Assembly: GCF_007992175.1 (NCBI RefSeq)
Contig: NZ_BJZT01000036.1
Location: 1-64,000, forward strand
Direction: 5' to 3'
DNA from: Methylobacterium haplocladii
GTDB taxonomy: Bacteria; Pseudomonadota; Alphaproteobacteria; Rhizobiales; Beijerinckiaceae
DNA length: 64,000 nt
Shown: positions 1-8,813 of the stretch, piece after piece
Position numbering within the stretch: the stretch's first letter is position 1
Layout: each line of letters begins with the position of its first letter
Notes under the pieces: generated by a model
Told to the model about the DNA's origin: nothing
Seen by the model: the letters and a program-made list of their open reading frames with translations, nothing else
The model's database searches: none
Position numbers and translations under genes: made by a program

Positions 1-1
1 C

Positions 2-703
2 CTCTTCGAGACGATCCGCCGGACGCTCGTGCCGATCCATAAGGAGGGCTACCCCTTCATCCTGATCGGCATCGTGCTCACCGTGCTGCTCGGCTATTTC
101 GCTCAAGCCTTCTTCTGGATCTTCCTGATCCTGACATTGTGGGTCTGCTACTTCTTTCGGGATCCGGAGCGGGTCGTGCCGTCGGTGGACGGCCTCGTGA
201 TCGCTCCGGCCGACGGGCGCGTGAACCTGATCTCCACCGTGCTGCCGCCGCCCGAGCTCGATCTCTCGCACGAGCCGATGCTGCGGATCTCGGTGTTCAT
301 GAATGTGTTCGACTGCCACGTGAACCGCGTGCCGGTCGCCGGCCGGATCGGGCAGATCCACTACACGCCCGGGCTCTTTCTCAACGCCGAACTCGACAAG
401 GCCAGCGACGACAACGAGCGCAACGGCCTCGTGATCGAGACGAGCCACAAGGGCGTGCCCTTGCGCGTCGGCGTCGTGCAGATCGCAGGATTGGTGGCAC
501 GCCGCATCGTCGGCTTCGTCTCGGCCGGCGACACCCTGCAGACCGGTGAGCGCTTCGGCCTGATCCGTTTCGGCTCGCGCGTCGACGTCTATCTGCCGAC
601 GACGGCGCGCGTGCTGGTCGGCTTGGGGCAAAAATCGGTGGCCGGCGAGACCGTGCTCGCCGATCTCGGGGGTGGTCCCGAGCGGGCGTTCCGCCGTATC
701 TGA
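2..703 (+). CDS. psd: phosphatidylserine decarboxylase, 5' end outside window
   Basis: Converts phosphatidylserine to phosphatidylethanolamine at the inner membrane. The open frame runs to the left edge without a stop ([16 protein letters not shown]), so the GTG at 29 is probably internal and the true start lies upstream. Two adjacent hydrophobic stretches (about residues 18-50 of the visible part) are followed by the decarboxylase core with [13 protein letters not shown] and a C-terminal RFGSR. In this short, archaeal-like PSD class the Gly-Ser bond is where the proenzyme cuts itself to make the pyruvoyl group (seen: G and S; mechanism: family knowledge). The substrate-making enzyme PssA follows 42 bases downstream, so the two form a phospholipid operon. 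Confidence 0.95.
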   Translation, partial: LFETIRRTLVPIHKEGYPFILIGIVLTVLLGYFAQAFFWIFLILTLWVCYFFRDPERVVPSVDGLVIAPADGRVNLISTVLPPPELDLSHEPMLRISVFMNVFDCHVNRVPVAGRIGQIHYTPGLFLNAELDKASDDNERNGLVIETSHKGVPLRVGVVQIAGLVARRIVGFVSAGDTLQTGERFGLIRFGSRVDVYLPTTARVLVGLGQKSVAGETVLADLGGGPERAFRRI

Positions 704-745
704 TCGCCTCATCCAGCCGTCACCTCGCGCGAAAAAATGCCCTGA

Positions 746-1591
746 ATGGACGATCTGTTTCCGCCTTTCGAGCCCGATGCGAACGAGCCCCGCCGCCGCC
801 GATTCCGGCCGGTGCCGTTCCGGATGATCGCGCCGAACATGATCACCCTGCTCGCGCTCTGCCTCGGGCTGACCGCGATCCGGCTCGCCTTCGAGGGCAA
901 GTTCGAGCCGGCGGTGATCGCTGTGGTGGTGGCCGCGGTGCTGGACGGCATCGACGGCCGGGTGGCACGCCTGCTCAAGGGCACCTCACGCTTCGGGGCG
1001 GAGCTCGATTCGTTGGCGGACTTCGTGAATTTCGGCTGCGCACCGGCGCTGATCCTCTACGGATTCGCCCTGCACAATCTGCGCTCGGTCGGCTGGATCG
1101 TGGCGCTGGTCTTCGCCATCGCCATGGCGCTTCGGCTCGCCCGCTTCAACGCCATGCTCGACGATCCGAGCCGGCCGGAATGGAAGAAGGATTTTTTCGT
1201 CGGCATGCCGGCGCCGGCCGGTGCGCTGACGGCGATGCTGCCGCTCTACCTGCACTTCCTCGGCTTCACTTTCGAAAGCTGGGCCTCCCCGCTTGTGCTG
1301 GCCTACGTGCTCGGCATCGCGCTCCTCGTCGTTTCCACTGTCCCGACCTTCTCCGGCAAGACCTGGGGCAAGCGGGTGCCGCGCGAATTCGTGCTGCCGA
1401 TCTTTCTCGTGATCGTCGTCGTCTTCGGGCTCGTGATCAGCTTCCCGTTCGAGACGATGGTGACCCTCGCTGTGGTCTATCTGGCCGGCCTGCCCATCGG
1501 CGCCATGCAGTACCGGCGGCGGCTGAAACAGGAGCCGTCCGAGCCCACTTTGCCGGCTCCGGACGAGGCGCGGCACGAGACGAAGGTCTGA
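746..1591 (+). CDS. pssA: CDP-diacylglycerol--serine O-phosphatidyltransferase
   Basis: Makes phosphatidylserine from CDP-diacylglycerol and serine; its product is the substrate of Psd encoded just upstream. 281 residues. The CDP-alcohol phosphotransferase signature D-G-x2-A-R-x8-G-x3-D-x3-D is complete, with its aspartates near residues 70, 88 and 92 (DGRVARLL then GAELDSLAD). Several hydrophobic helices follow, and the C-terminus is charged and soluble. The ATG at 746 has no obvious Shine-Dalgarno sequence. The gene converges on the methyltransferase at 1595, with only 3 bases between the two stops. Confidence 0.95.
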   Translation: MDDLFPPFEPDANEPRRRRFRPVPFRMIAPNMITLLALCLGLTAIRLAFEGKFEPAVIAVVVAAVLDGIDGRVARLLKGTSRFGAELDSLADFVNFGCAPALILYGFALHNLRSVGWIVALVFAIAMALRLARFNAMLDDPSRPEWKKDFFVGMPAPAGALTAMLPLYLHFLGFTFESWASPLVLAYVLGIALLVVSTVPTFSGKTWGKRVPREFVLPIFLVIVVVFGLVISFPFETMVTLAVVYLAGLPIGAMQYRRRLKQEPSEPTLPAPDEARHETKV

Positions 1592-1594
1592 GCG

Positions 1595-2368
1595 TCACGC
1601 CCGCCGCGCCACGATGAACAGCCGGGGGAAGCGCAGCAGCACCCGCCCGTTGCTCCGCCGGGGGTAGGCCGTCTCCAACGCCGCTTCGTAGGCTGCGAGG
1701 AAGGCGACGCGCATGTCGTGGTCGAGCGGCGCCAGGAACGGCCTGAGTCCCGTCGCCTGCAGCCACGTCACGATGGCGCCGGCATCGGGCAGCGGGTGCA
1801 CGTAGGTTGTCGCCCAGATGTCGACGGTGCAATCCGCCGCCCGCAGCCAGTCGTAATAGTCGGCGGCCGGTGGGATCCGGCTGCGGACCGCCCCCGCATC
1901 GCCGATCAGGGCGCTCCACGGCCCGTCGGCCGCGACGGTGCGCATCAGGGCATGCGAGGGCTCGTCGAGGTTGTCGGGCACCTGGAACGCGAGGCAGCCG
2001 CCGGGTCTCAGGAGGCGTGCCAGCCGCGGAATGAGCGTTTCGTGCCCGGGCAGCCATTGCAGCACGGCATTGGCGAAGATCAGGTCCGGCGGATCGTGCG
2101 GCGCATGATCGCGCAGATCAGCCTGAACGAAGGTGATGCGAGGGAGGGCGCGACGGGCCTGAGCCAGCATGTCCGGCGCGCTGTCGATGCCGGTGATCCG
2201 CGCCTTGGGAAACCGGGAGGCCAGCAGCGCGGTACCGTTGCCCGGGCCACAGCCGAGTTCGAGAATGTTCGAGGCCGTTGCGAGCGGCACGCGGGCCAGG
2301 AGATCGGCCGCCGGCCGGGTGCGCTCCGTCGCGAAGCGCAGATACTGGGTCGCGTTCCAGTCCGACAT
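1595..2368 (-). CDS. tam: trans-aconitate 2-methyltransferase-like SAM methyltransferase
   Basis: Class I SAM-dependent methyltransferase, 257 residues, resembling trans-aconitate 2-methyltransferase, which methylates the toxic spontaneous isomer of cis-aconitate. The N-terminus [20 protein letters not shown] is typical of Tam, followed by the SAM-binding motif [11 protein letters not shown] (about residues 36-46), the acidic motif [11 protein letters not shown] and the motif IV region [10 protein letters not shown]. An open frame continues 285 codons upstream, but the family start is the ATG at 2368; the longer extension is low-complexity and overlaps mscL. The exact methyl acceptor is inferred from family resemblance only. 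Confidence 0.87.
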   Translation of the reverse strand: MSDWNATQYLRFATERTRPAADLLARVPLATASNILELGCGPGNGTALLASRFPKARITGIDSAPDMLAQARRALPRITFVQADLRDHAPHDPPDLIFANAVLQWLPGHETLIPRLARLLRPGGCLAFQVPDNLDEPSHALMRTVAADGPWSALIGDAGAVRSRIPPAADYYDWLRAADCTVDIWATTYVHPLPDAGAIVTWLQATGLRPFLAPLDHDMRVAFLAAYEAALETAYPRRSNGRVLLRFPRLFIVARRA

Positions 2369-2512
2369 CGCACTTCCCCCGGATGCGGGCCGATTTCCCG
2401 GTCCATGACCGCAATCGGCCGTGGACAGCCTCCGCGGCCGCCTTGGCAGACCTGCATCCTGCAATAGCGTGGCCACACGGTCCGGGCCGCCCAAGACTTG
2501 AGGAGACGACGA

Positions 2513-2941
2513 ATGTTGGAAGAATTCAAGAAGTTCGCCCTGCGCGGTAACGTCGTCGATCTCGCGGTCGGCGTGATCATCGGGGCTGCCTTCGGCGCGA
2601 TCGTGACGTCCCTGGTTCAGGACGTGATCATGCCGGTCATCGGCGCGGTCACGGGTGGCCTCGATTTTTCGAACTACTATCTCGCCCTCTCCTCGAAGGT
2701 GACGCCCGGCCTCGCCTATGCGGATGCCAAGAAGCTCGGCGCCGTGGTCGGCTACGGCCAGTTCCTGACGCTCGCCGTCAACTTCGCCATCGTCGCCTTC
2801 GTATTGTTCATGGTGATCCGCGCCGTGAACAAGCTGAAGACCAAGGAAGAGGCCAAGCCCGAGACCGTCGCCGAGGTCCCGGCCGACGTGAAGATTCTGG
2901 CTGAGATCCGCGACATCCTGGCCGCGCGCCCGAAGGTGTGA
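2513..2941 (+). CDS. mscL: large-conductance mechanosensitive channel MscL
   Basis: Stretch-activated inner-membrane channel that releases solutes on hypo-osmotic shock. 142 residues, normal for the family. [20 protein letters not shown] is the canonical amphipathic N-terminus plus pore-lining TM1; TM2 is [20 protein letters not shown], and the C-terminal helix ends with [14 protein letters not shown] at 2498 would add five residues (mostly Arg), but the ATG at 2513 has a GAGGAG ribosome site at 2500-2505 and matches the family start. Confidence 0.97.
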   Translation: MLEEFKKFALRGNVVDLAVGVIIGAAFGAIVTSLVQDVIMPVIGAVTGGLDFSNYYLALSSKVTPGLAYADAKKLGAVVGYGQFLTLAVNFAIVAFVLFMVIRAVNKLKTKEEAKPETVAEVPADVKILAEIRDILAARPKV

Positions 2942-3201
2942 CGCCGCCTGGCCCGTTCGCGGGAGAACGACCCGAGCCGGCGGGTTGCTCCTCGCTCCTG
3001 TCACGACGACCGCTGTGCGGGCGCGAAACGTCGCCAAGGATCGCGTCGCGCTTCCCGAACAAATATCATCGTCTGCTTTCGCGGCCATGCGCGAAACTTT
3101 CATCTCCACGCCAGCGTACCGGCCATCGGATCTCGCGCGAGTGGGATCCGACGCCTCGCATGAGCTGTGTCCGTGCCCCCGGTACCGGCTCACGCGAGGC
3201 G
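2942..3201. other. intergenic stretch with no gene recognised
   Basis: The 260 bases between mscL and the structured leader show no convincing coding frame. There is a locally AT-richer patch around 3058-3100 that could hold the promoter of the downstream small gene, but no clear -35/-10 pair was identified. Confidence 0.4.
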
Positions 3202-3321
3202 CACCTGCCCGAGACGGGCGCACCCGGTGCTCACACCCGTCTCACAGTTGCGTGTCACCGGGCAGGTGAAGCCGCTCACCCTCCAAGCCACCCCGCAACG
3301 GGGACCGGACGGGGGTCGGTC
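3202..3321 (+). ncRNA. candidate structured 5' leader of the Met-rich peptide gene
   Basis: Seen directly: nested perfect inverted repeats. Outer stem CACCTGCCCG at 3202-3211 pairs with CGGGCAGGTG at 3259-3268. Stacked on it, AGACGGG at 3212-3218 pairs with CCCGTCT at 3236-3242, enclosing a GCAC/GTGC hairpin at 3220-3230. A 16-base single strand (3243-3258) closes a junction-like fold. Two further hairpins follow: CCCCG/CGGGG at 3291-3303 and GACCG/CGGTC at 3303-3321. The next start codon is 30 bases on. The fold suggests a cis-regulatory RNA or a tandem attenuator; the family is unknown to me. Confidence 0.45.
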
Positions 3322-3350
3322 ATGAGCACGTGACAGTGGAGCAATCGACC

Positions 3351-3563
3351 ATGAAGACAACGACAGTTGCGCTCGCAGCCGCCACCCTGCTCGGCGGTCT
3401 GACCCTCGGCCTCGGATCGGCCTCGGCCGCCACCGCGACGGGTGTCCAGGCGAGCGGCGCGCCGACGTCCTACGTGAAGATGATGTCCAAGCGGCAGATG
3501 ATGATGCGCAAGAAAATGATGTTGCGGCGCAAGATGATGATGAAGAAGAAGGGCATGATGTAG
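3351..3563 (+). CDS. secreted Met/Lys-rich small protein
   Basis: 70 residues, function unknown. Residues 1 to about 27 form a Sec signal peptide (MKTTTVALAAATLLGGL..., cleavage near ASAA). The mature part is about 43 residues, and its last 28 contain 12 methionines in MM/MMM clusters separated by Lys and Arg (for example KRQMMMRKKMMLRRK). The ATG at 3351 is chosen because the signal peptide starts there and GGAG sits at 3338-3341; a GTG at 3330 would add seven residues. The gene follows a strongly folded leader. Met-rich exported peptides are known as oxidant sinks (MrpX type) or metal binders, but no MsrP or copper gene is adjacent, so the role is open. Confidence 0.7.
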   Translation: MKTTTVALAAATLLGGLTLGLGSASAATATGVQASGAPTSYVKMMSKRQMMMRKKMMLRRKMMMKKKGMM

Positions 3564-3564
3564 T

Positions 3565-3582
3565 CCGCCGGTTCAACGGCGG
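3565..3582 (+). terminator. hairpin after the Met-rich gene
   Basis: CCGCCG and CGGCGG pair around a 6-base loop directly after the stop codon. There is no U-run, so this could be a 3' stabilising hairpin or a weak terminator. Confidence 0.35.
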
Positions 3583-3797
3583 CACGTCGGTCCAGAGCGC
3601 TTGCCGATTAGGCGGATGCCGGCTGGTCGAACGGATGCGCGTCAAACCGAAGGCTCGGAGACGCCGGGCCGATGCCGTCGGGTCTGGTACGGCTCCAGGG
3701 ATCCATGTCGAGCAGCGGAGCGTCCGTCGGGCGCTCCGTTTTTGCGAGGATCGGCGGTTCCGGTTGATCCGGTTCAGCGCACGATGCGGAAAACCGG

Positions 3798-5375
3798 TCA
3801 GCGCCAGAACGGCCTGATCTCCACGAGCGCCTCATGGGCCGCGTCCGCCTTCCCGACGAGTGCGTCGGCGCGCGCATCGGCCTCCGCGTCGGCGGCGGTG
3901 AGGCCGGCGGCGAACAGGGCGGCGCCCGTCGGCGGCTCGGCATCCCCACCATCCTTGCCCTCGTCATCCCTGGCCGCCACGAGGCGGTCGGCGATCGTGT
4001 GGGCGGTCGAGAGGTCGTTCAGCGCGCCGAGATGGTCCTGCAGGTCCGAGAGAGCGCCGACGAAGACCTTGTGGCGCTTGGCGGCTTTCTTCTCGGGGAA
4101 GAGCGGGCCGAAGAACTCGGCGCCGTAGCGCAGCTTCTTCGCCTCGATGCGGACGCGGTGACGCTCTTCAGGTTCGATTTTCGCGAGATGGCGTCCGCTC
4201 TTCTTCACGCGCCGGCGCAGGTGCTCCAGGACTGTCGCGGCGAAGTCGCGGGCGGCCCGGTCGCGGCCGGCGACGCCCTTGCCTTCGCGCCAGGGGCCGG
4301 TCTCGATCCAGATCACGAGGTCGATGAGGAGGCCGCGCCAGGCCGGGCCGTCGAGGATCGCGAAGACGGCCGTGTAGGCTGCCTCGCGCTCGGCTTCGAG
4401 GCGTGTCTTCAGATCGTCCAGGCCGCGTTCGTCCGGGCGGCGCTCGATCTCGTCGGGCAGGGTCTCGCCGAGGAAGACGTCGAGGTTGCGGGCCGTGCCG
4501 AACGGCTCGGTCACCCTCTTGATCGCCTCACGCAGATGCTGGGCGGTCTGGTCGTTCTCCAGAAGCGGCTTGAACAGCGCGAAGGCCGAGCGCAGGCGAC
4601 GCAGGGCCACACGCATCTGGTGCAGGGCCTCCGGCGCGCGGCTGTGACGCAACACGTCCTCGTTGAGGCGCAGGTGCCGCAGGCAGGCCTTCGCGATGGC
4701 GGCAAAGGCCTCGCCGGCCGAAATGTCGGCATCGAGGGCGAGGGGCTCGGCCTTGCTCGGCTTGCGCAGGCGCTCCGCCAGCAGGGCGTAGCCGCGCTCG
4801 CCCTTGCTCAACACGCCGAGGCGCAGAGGCGCGCTCGCACTGAGCGTCTTGGCCAATTCGAACAGATCGGCGGGGCTGCCTTCGTCCAGTTCGAGCTCGA
4901 CTTCGCAGAGCGGCACGTCGCCTTTCGCGGTCTCGACCCGCCCGGCATCGAGCGTCGCGACGATACGCGAGGAGCCATAGCGGATCGGCCGGCGGCTGCG
5001 CTCGATCACGGTGCGAAACAGCGGCGCCAATTCCGGTGACTTCGCCTCGGCGAGGATCGCGGCGGCGGGAGTGTCGGCGAGCAGCGCGAGGTCGGCCTCG
5101 GGGCCGGCGACGTCCCCTTCCCACTCGGCCCGGTCGAAGAGGCCGATCGCGGCAGGGGCCGCCGATTTCAGGGTCTGGATAGTGCGGCCGCCGTCGCGGC
5201 GTAGGCGCAGGGACAGGCCGGCCGCGTGCAGGTCGCGCTCCGCCGTGTCGACATAGGTGGTGTCGAGGATCCCGGTCGTGGCGTCCTCGGCCTGGAGCAG
5301 GGGGTGGCCGGCCAGAACGGAGAGGTCGGACCCGTCGCATTCCAGTTTCATCTCGATCTCACGCGGCGTCTGCAT
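3798..5375 (-). CDS. CYTH-CHAD domain protein, inorganic triphosphatase-like
   Basis: 525 residues with two domains. The N-terminal CYTH domain (about 1-205) opens with the diagnostic ExExK motif (EIEMKLE, residues 6-12) and has the alternating charged strands of a triphosphate tunnel enzyme. The C-terminal CHAD domain (about 215-500) is helical with conserved His/Arg/Lys residues (HQMRVALRRLRSAF; HRVRIEAKKLRYGAEFF) and binds polyphosphate in this family. The likely role is tripolyphosphate hydrolysis coupled to polyphosphate binding, in the cytoplasm (family knowledge). The start ATG at 5373-5375 places ExExK at its usual position. The C-terminus is Ala/Asp-rich. It stands alone. Confidence 0.88.
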   Translation of the reverse strand: MQTPREIEMKLECDGSDLSVLAGHPLLQAEDATTGILDTTYVDTAERDLHAAGLSLRLRRDGGRTIQTLKSAAPAAIGLFDRAEWEGDVAGPEADLALLADTPAAAILAEAKSPELAPLFRTVIERSRRPIRYGSSRIVATLDAGRVETAKGDVPLCEVELELDEGSPADLFELAKTLSASAPLRLGVLSKGERGYALLAERLRKPSKAEPLALDADISAGEAFAAIAKACLRHLRLNEDVLRHSRAPEALHQMRVALRRLRSAFALFKPLLENDQTAQHLREAIKRVTEPFGTARNLDVFLGETLPDEIERRPDERGLDDLKTRLEAEREAAYTAVFAILDGPAWRGLLIDLVIWIETGPWREGKGVAGRDRAARDFAATVLEHLRRRVKKSGRHLAKIEPEERHRVRIEAKKLRYGAEFFGPLFPEKKAAKRHKVFVGALSDLQDHLGALNDLSTAHTIADRLVAARDDEGKDGGDAEPPTGAALFAAGLTAADAEADARADALVGKADAAHEALVEIRPFWR

Positions 5376-5691
5376 GCCGTGGCCCGGTCTCCGCTCGCAA
5401 GCGACACGCCCCGGCGGCAGACTTGCCGCTGCAGTGAACGTGTCCTGTGACTGTGTCGGTTCCGTCTAGCGTGACCGGGGCCGTTTCGCGAGGGCGCCGG
5501 GTGAGCGCGACCACAGCCATCGAGGCCGGTGGCGTACGAATCCGCACGCAACGCCGTCTGATTCGATGGACGCTCGGGCTGGGCTTGGTTAATCTTTCGA
5601 TCATCGTTCGCAGCCTGAGCCCGACGCCGTTTCATTCCGGACGGCACCGCTTGGCGGCATCAGGCTTGCGCGACGTTTCGGGAGAGAGGCC
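5376..5691. other. intergenic stretch between divergent genes
   Basis: 316 bases separate the divergently transcribed CYTH-CHAD gene and the secreted protein gene. It must hold both promoters. A plus-strand frame at 5447-5704 has no family resemblance and is treated as chance. No clear operator was seen. Confidence 0.4.
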
Positions 5692-6420
5692 ATGTCGGTC
5701 GTGACGCGGTGCGCAGCGGTCAGCCTCGTGGTGGGCCTGCTCCTCGGCGTGGCTCCGGTGCGCGCGCAGACCGCGCCGGCCGAGACGTCCTGGAGCGACC
5801 CGCCGGTGCGCGGCTCCGCCAGCCCTGAGGCACCGAGCTCGGTCAAGCCGATTGAGAGCAAGCCCAGCCTCACGTCGCCGGCAGCCGCCGAGAAATCGGC
5901 ATCGCCGGACGCCGCCAAACCGACGCGAAGTGCCGACGCGCCGCCGACGACACCGGCTCAACGGGCAGCGGCTACGCTCGGCGTGAAGCCGGTCGGCGCC
6001 AGGCAAAATGCAGCCGCGTCGGCTTCCACGCCTCAGGCCCGCCGCTCGATCGTGAGGCCACGGATGGTGGAGCGTCCGCTCGTCATCACGCGGCGAACCG
6101 CGCGCAGCGCCGAGCGCTCCAGCCGGCGGCAGGCGCAGCGCATGACGCGCCGCTCGATCCGCAGCTACGCGTTCGTCCCCGAGAACCAGTCTTACGACAG
6201 CGTCGATCCCGATGACGAGCGCGCCTACGGCTCGACCGGATCGAACCGACGCCTGGCCGGCTGGGGTGGGCTGGTCGAGGAAAGCCGGGCAAGCCGCATC
6301 GCCCGAGCCCGCGAATCCGGCTACTCGGTGATGCGCATGCGGACCTACGCGTATCCTGACGGAATCCAGGTCCAACGTCTGACGCCGCTCGATGGCGGCG
6401 CATTCGGTGATCTCGACTGA
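5692..6420 (+). CDS. secreted Ala/Pro/Ser-rich protein of unknown function
   Basis: 242 residues. Residues 1-25 are a Sec signal peptide ending VRAQ-TAPA. Then comes a low-complexity Pro/Ala/Ser linker (about 26-115), an Arg-rich basic segment (RRSIVRPRMVERPLVITRRT, about 122-141) and a more ordered C-terminal part with several Tyr residues (SYAFVPENQSYDSVDPDDER...). There is no catalytic motif. The ATG at 5692 has GGAGAG at 5681-5686. The basic, disordered centre would suit binding to an acidic surface polymer, but that is only a guess. It converges on the GcrA-like gene, 10 bases away. Confidence 0.7.
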   Translation: MSVVTRCAAVSLVVGLLLGVAPVRAQTAPAETSWSDPPVRGSASPEAPSSVKPIESKPSLTSPAAAEKSASPDAAKPTRSADAPPTTPAQRAAATLGVKPVGARQNAAASASTPQARRSIVRPRMVERPLVITRRTARSAERSSRRQAQRMTRRSIRSYAFVPENQSYDSVDPDDERAYGSTGSNRRLAGWGGLVEESRASRIARARESGYSVMRMRTYAYPDGIQVQRLTPLDGGAFGDLD

Positions 6421-6430
6421 CGCGCGCGGC

Positions 6431-6664
6431 TCAGCGAAGCCGGCCGGGACGTGCCGGCTCGAACACGATGCGACGGTGGAACGCGCACCAGCTCTTGCCG
6501 TCGGCCACGGGCGCGCCGCAGCAGACCGCCTGATCGTTCGGCTCGCCGATGATGAACTTGCAGACGAAAGCACCCGACTGCGCGAACGGGACACGCAATT
6601 TGGAGGACGGCTCCGCGATCGGATCGGCCTCACTGATCTGCGACATGCGGACAAGCTGGTTCAT
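6431..6664 (-). CDS. GcrA C-terminal-domain-like small protein
   Basis: 77 residues. Residues about 35-70 (CKFIIGEPND, CCGAPVADGKSWCAFHRRIV) follow the pattern of the C-terminal Cys/His domain of the alphaproteobacterial cell-cycle regulator GcrA (C-x-(F/W)-(P/I)-I-G-x-P ... C-G-x-P ... C-x-x-H). The N-terminal helix-turn-helix of full-length GcrA (about 170 residues) is missing. In GcrA this region contacts RNA polymerase sigma70, so a stand-alone copy could act as a modulator or merely be a small relative; this is inference. No strong ribosome site precedes the ATG at 6664. A later ATG at 6646 is possible. Confidence 0.6.
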   Translation of the reverse strand: MNQLVRMSQISEADPIAEPSSKLRVPFAQSGAFVCKFIIGEPNDQAVCCGAPVADGKSWCAFHRRIVFEPARPGRLR

Positions 6665-7108
6665 GAAGTGCGGACTCGCGGAAATGATCGGGAAGCCGTT
6701 GGTCCGAAGCCGACGGCGCGTGCAGTGATGCTCGTCCTGCCCTAGACCGGTTACAAGATTCAGCGGCGATCGTGGTCAACGCCAAGGAACCCGAACCGCG
6801 TCGAAGCGGCACGGCCGGAGCAGACGAGTGTCATGATGCTGTTATAGCTGGCGTTCTTGCCTCGGGAAACAAGTCCCGACTGCGTAAGTGTGCGGTGCAC
6901 ACAAAGACTTGGCGATCAGGCTGCGCAGCGGGCGCATGGCTGACGAGCGGATCGGCCTGAGACGATGCTTGATCATCGACTATCGCGCGCGGACGAATCG
7001 CATGTGCTTTTCATCCCTCACGAAGTTCAGCACAGGCGGGTTTCGTCACCGAACTGATATGCGGCCGCTGTAGGGCACCGACATCACTTGGGATGGACGT
7101 AGCCCATT
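6665..7108. other. long intergenic region upstream of pit
   Basis: 444 bases without a convincing gene. Short frames at 6772-6960 and 6888-7073 lack ribosome sites and recognisable products. Base composition is slightly less GC-rich than the surrounding genes. It probably contains the pit promoter; no Pho-box-like direct repeat was identified by eye. Confidence 0.4.
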
Positions 7109-8746
7109 ATGTCGAACGCCATCACCGCAGGGCCGTCGCCCGCAGGCCAACCCGCTGAGAGCAAGGGCGGCCCGCGCCTGGATCATGGCATCCACCCCGG
7201 CGGCGTCATCGTTTTCCTTCTGATTCTGGTCGCCGGGCTCGGCTATGCCGTCGTCAGCCTGATTGCCGACATGAACGCGGTCGGCGAATCACCGTTGGCC
7301 ATCGGCGCCTTCGCGCTGCTCGGGCTCGCCCTGTTGATCGCGCTCGGCTTCGAGTTCGTGAACGGGTTTCACGACACCGCCAACGCGGTGGCGACGGTGA
7401 TCTACACGCATGCGATGCCGCCCCTGGTCGCGGTGGTCTGGTCGGGCACCTTCAACTTCCTCGGCGTGATGCTGTCGAGCGGCGCGGTGGCCTACGCCAT
7501 CGTCACGCTGCTGCCGGTGGAACTGATCCTTCAGGTCGGGTCGGGGGCGGGCTATGCGATGATCTTCTCGCTGCTCATCGCCGCGATCCTGTGGAACCTC
7601 GGCACCTGGGCGCTCGGCCTGCCGAACTCCTCGTCCCACGCCCTGATCGGCTCGGTCCTCGGCGTCGGCCTCGCCAACCAGCTGATGGGCGGCGGCGACG
7701 GCACCTCCGGCGTCGACTGGGGCCAGGCCTTCAAGGTGTTTCAGGCGCTGCTGTTCTCGCCGATGATCGGCTTCGTGGCCGCGGCTCTGCTGCTCCTCGC
7801 GCTGAAGGTCACCGTCCGGAACAAGACGCTCTACGAAGCGCCGAAGGGCGCGGCCCCACCCCCGCTCCTGATCCGCAGCCTGCTGATCCTGACCTGCACG
7901 CTGGTCTCGTTCTTCCACGGCGGCAACGACGGCCAGAAGGGCATGGGCCTGATCATGCTGATCCTGATCGGCGCAGCGCCAACCGCCTACGCCCTCAACC
8001 GCACCATGTCCGACGAGACCACCCCCGCCTTCATCGAGAAGTCGCTGGGTGCGAGCACGGTTTTTGCGGGTCACGCCGACGGCGTGCCGGTGTCCGCCGA
8101 CGCCGCAGCAGCACGCAAGGTCGTCGGCGACGCCCTGAAGACCAAGCAGCTCAACACGCCGGACGTCTTCGCGGCACTGGCGACGCTCTCGACCGACATC
8201 GCAAATTCGGTGAAGAACTACGGCTCGATCCGTCAGGTCCCGGCGGCGGCGACCTCGAACGTACGCAACGACATGTATCTCGCCTCCGACGCGGTGCGGC
8301 TGCTCCCGGCGTCGGGCGCGGACCTCAACGACGCCGAAAAGGGCACGCTGAAGGCCTATGCGGGCCTGCTCAACGACGGCACCCGCTACATCCCGGCCTG
8401 GGTGAAGGTCTGCGTGGCGCTGGCGCTGGGCCTCGGCACCATGGTGGGCTGGAAGCGCATCGTGGTCACCGTCGGCGAGAAGATCGGCAAGACCCATCTG
8501 ACCTACGCCCAGGGCGCTTCGGCCGAACTCGTCGCCGCCGGCACCATCGGGCTCGCCGAGGTCTACGGCCTGCCGGTCTCCACAACACATATCTTGTCGT
8601 CCGGCGTCGCCGGGACCATGGCCGCCAACGGCTCGGAGCTCCAGGTGTCCACGGTGCGCAACATGGCGCTGGCCTGGGTGCTGACGCTGCCGGCCGCCAT
8701 CACGCTCGCCGGCGGCCTGTTCTTCATCCTGCGCCACGTGTTCTGA
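7109..8746 (+). CDS. pit: inorganic phosphate transporter, PHO-4/Pit family
   Basis: 545-residue inner-membrane permease for metal-phosphate/proton symport. The N-terminal Pit motif is FVNGFHDTANAVATVIYT (about residues 83-100); the second inverted copy is FFHGGNDGQKGMG (near 268), and the C-terminal signature is VSTTHILSSGVAGTMAANGS (near 490). About ten hydrophobic helices. Between roughly residues 300 and 425 there is a long soluble insertion, as in other alphaproteobacterial Pit proteins. Start at the ATG at 7109. No PhoU-like partner is adjacent. Confidence 0.93.
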   Translation: MSNAITAGPSPAGQPAESKGGPRLDHGIHPGGVIVFLLILVAGLGYAVVSLIADMNAVGESPLAIGAFALLGLALLIALGFEFVNGFHDTANAVATVIYTHAMPPLVAVVWSGTFNFLGVMLSSGAVAYAIVTLLPVELILQVGSGAGYAMIFSLLIAAILWNLGTWALGLPNSSSHALIGSVLGVGLANQLMGGGDGTSGVDWGQAFKVFQALLFSPMIGFVAAALLLLALKVTVRNKTLYEAPKGAAPPPLLIRSLLILTCTLVSFFHGGNDGQKGMGLIMLILIGAAPTAYALNRTMSDETTPAFIEKSLGASTVFAGHADGVPVSADAAAARKVVGDALKTKQLNTPDVFAALATLSTDIANSVKNYGSIRQVPAAATSNVRNDMYLASDAVRLLPASGADLNDAEKGTLKAYAGLLNDGTRYIPAWVKVCVALALGLGTMVGWKRIVVTVGEKIGKTHLTYAQGASAELVAAGTIGLAEVYGLPVSTTHILSSGVAGTMAANGSELQVSTVRNMALAWVLTLPAAITLAGGLFFILRHVF

Positions 8747-8813
8747 GACCCGGGACTTTGCGTTTCACCGCAGCGTGAGGGAAGAGAACATTTCCCCACA
8801 GCGGCGGAGTGGC

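Noticed and set aside
2369..3223. N-terminal extension of the tam frame
   Set aside because: Overlaps mscL and lacks any family resemblance; the family start is at 2368.
5447..5704. 85-codon + strand frame before the secreted protein
   Set aside because: No ribosome site or domain, and it overlaps the well-supported start at 5692.
7289..8737. 482-codon frame opposite pit
   Set aside because: His/Gln/Asp/Arg-rich composition of an antisense frame; no start signal or family.
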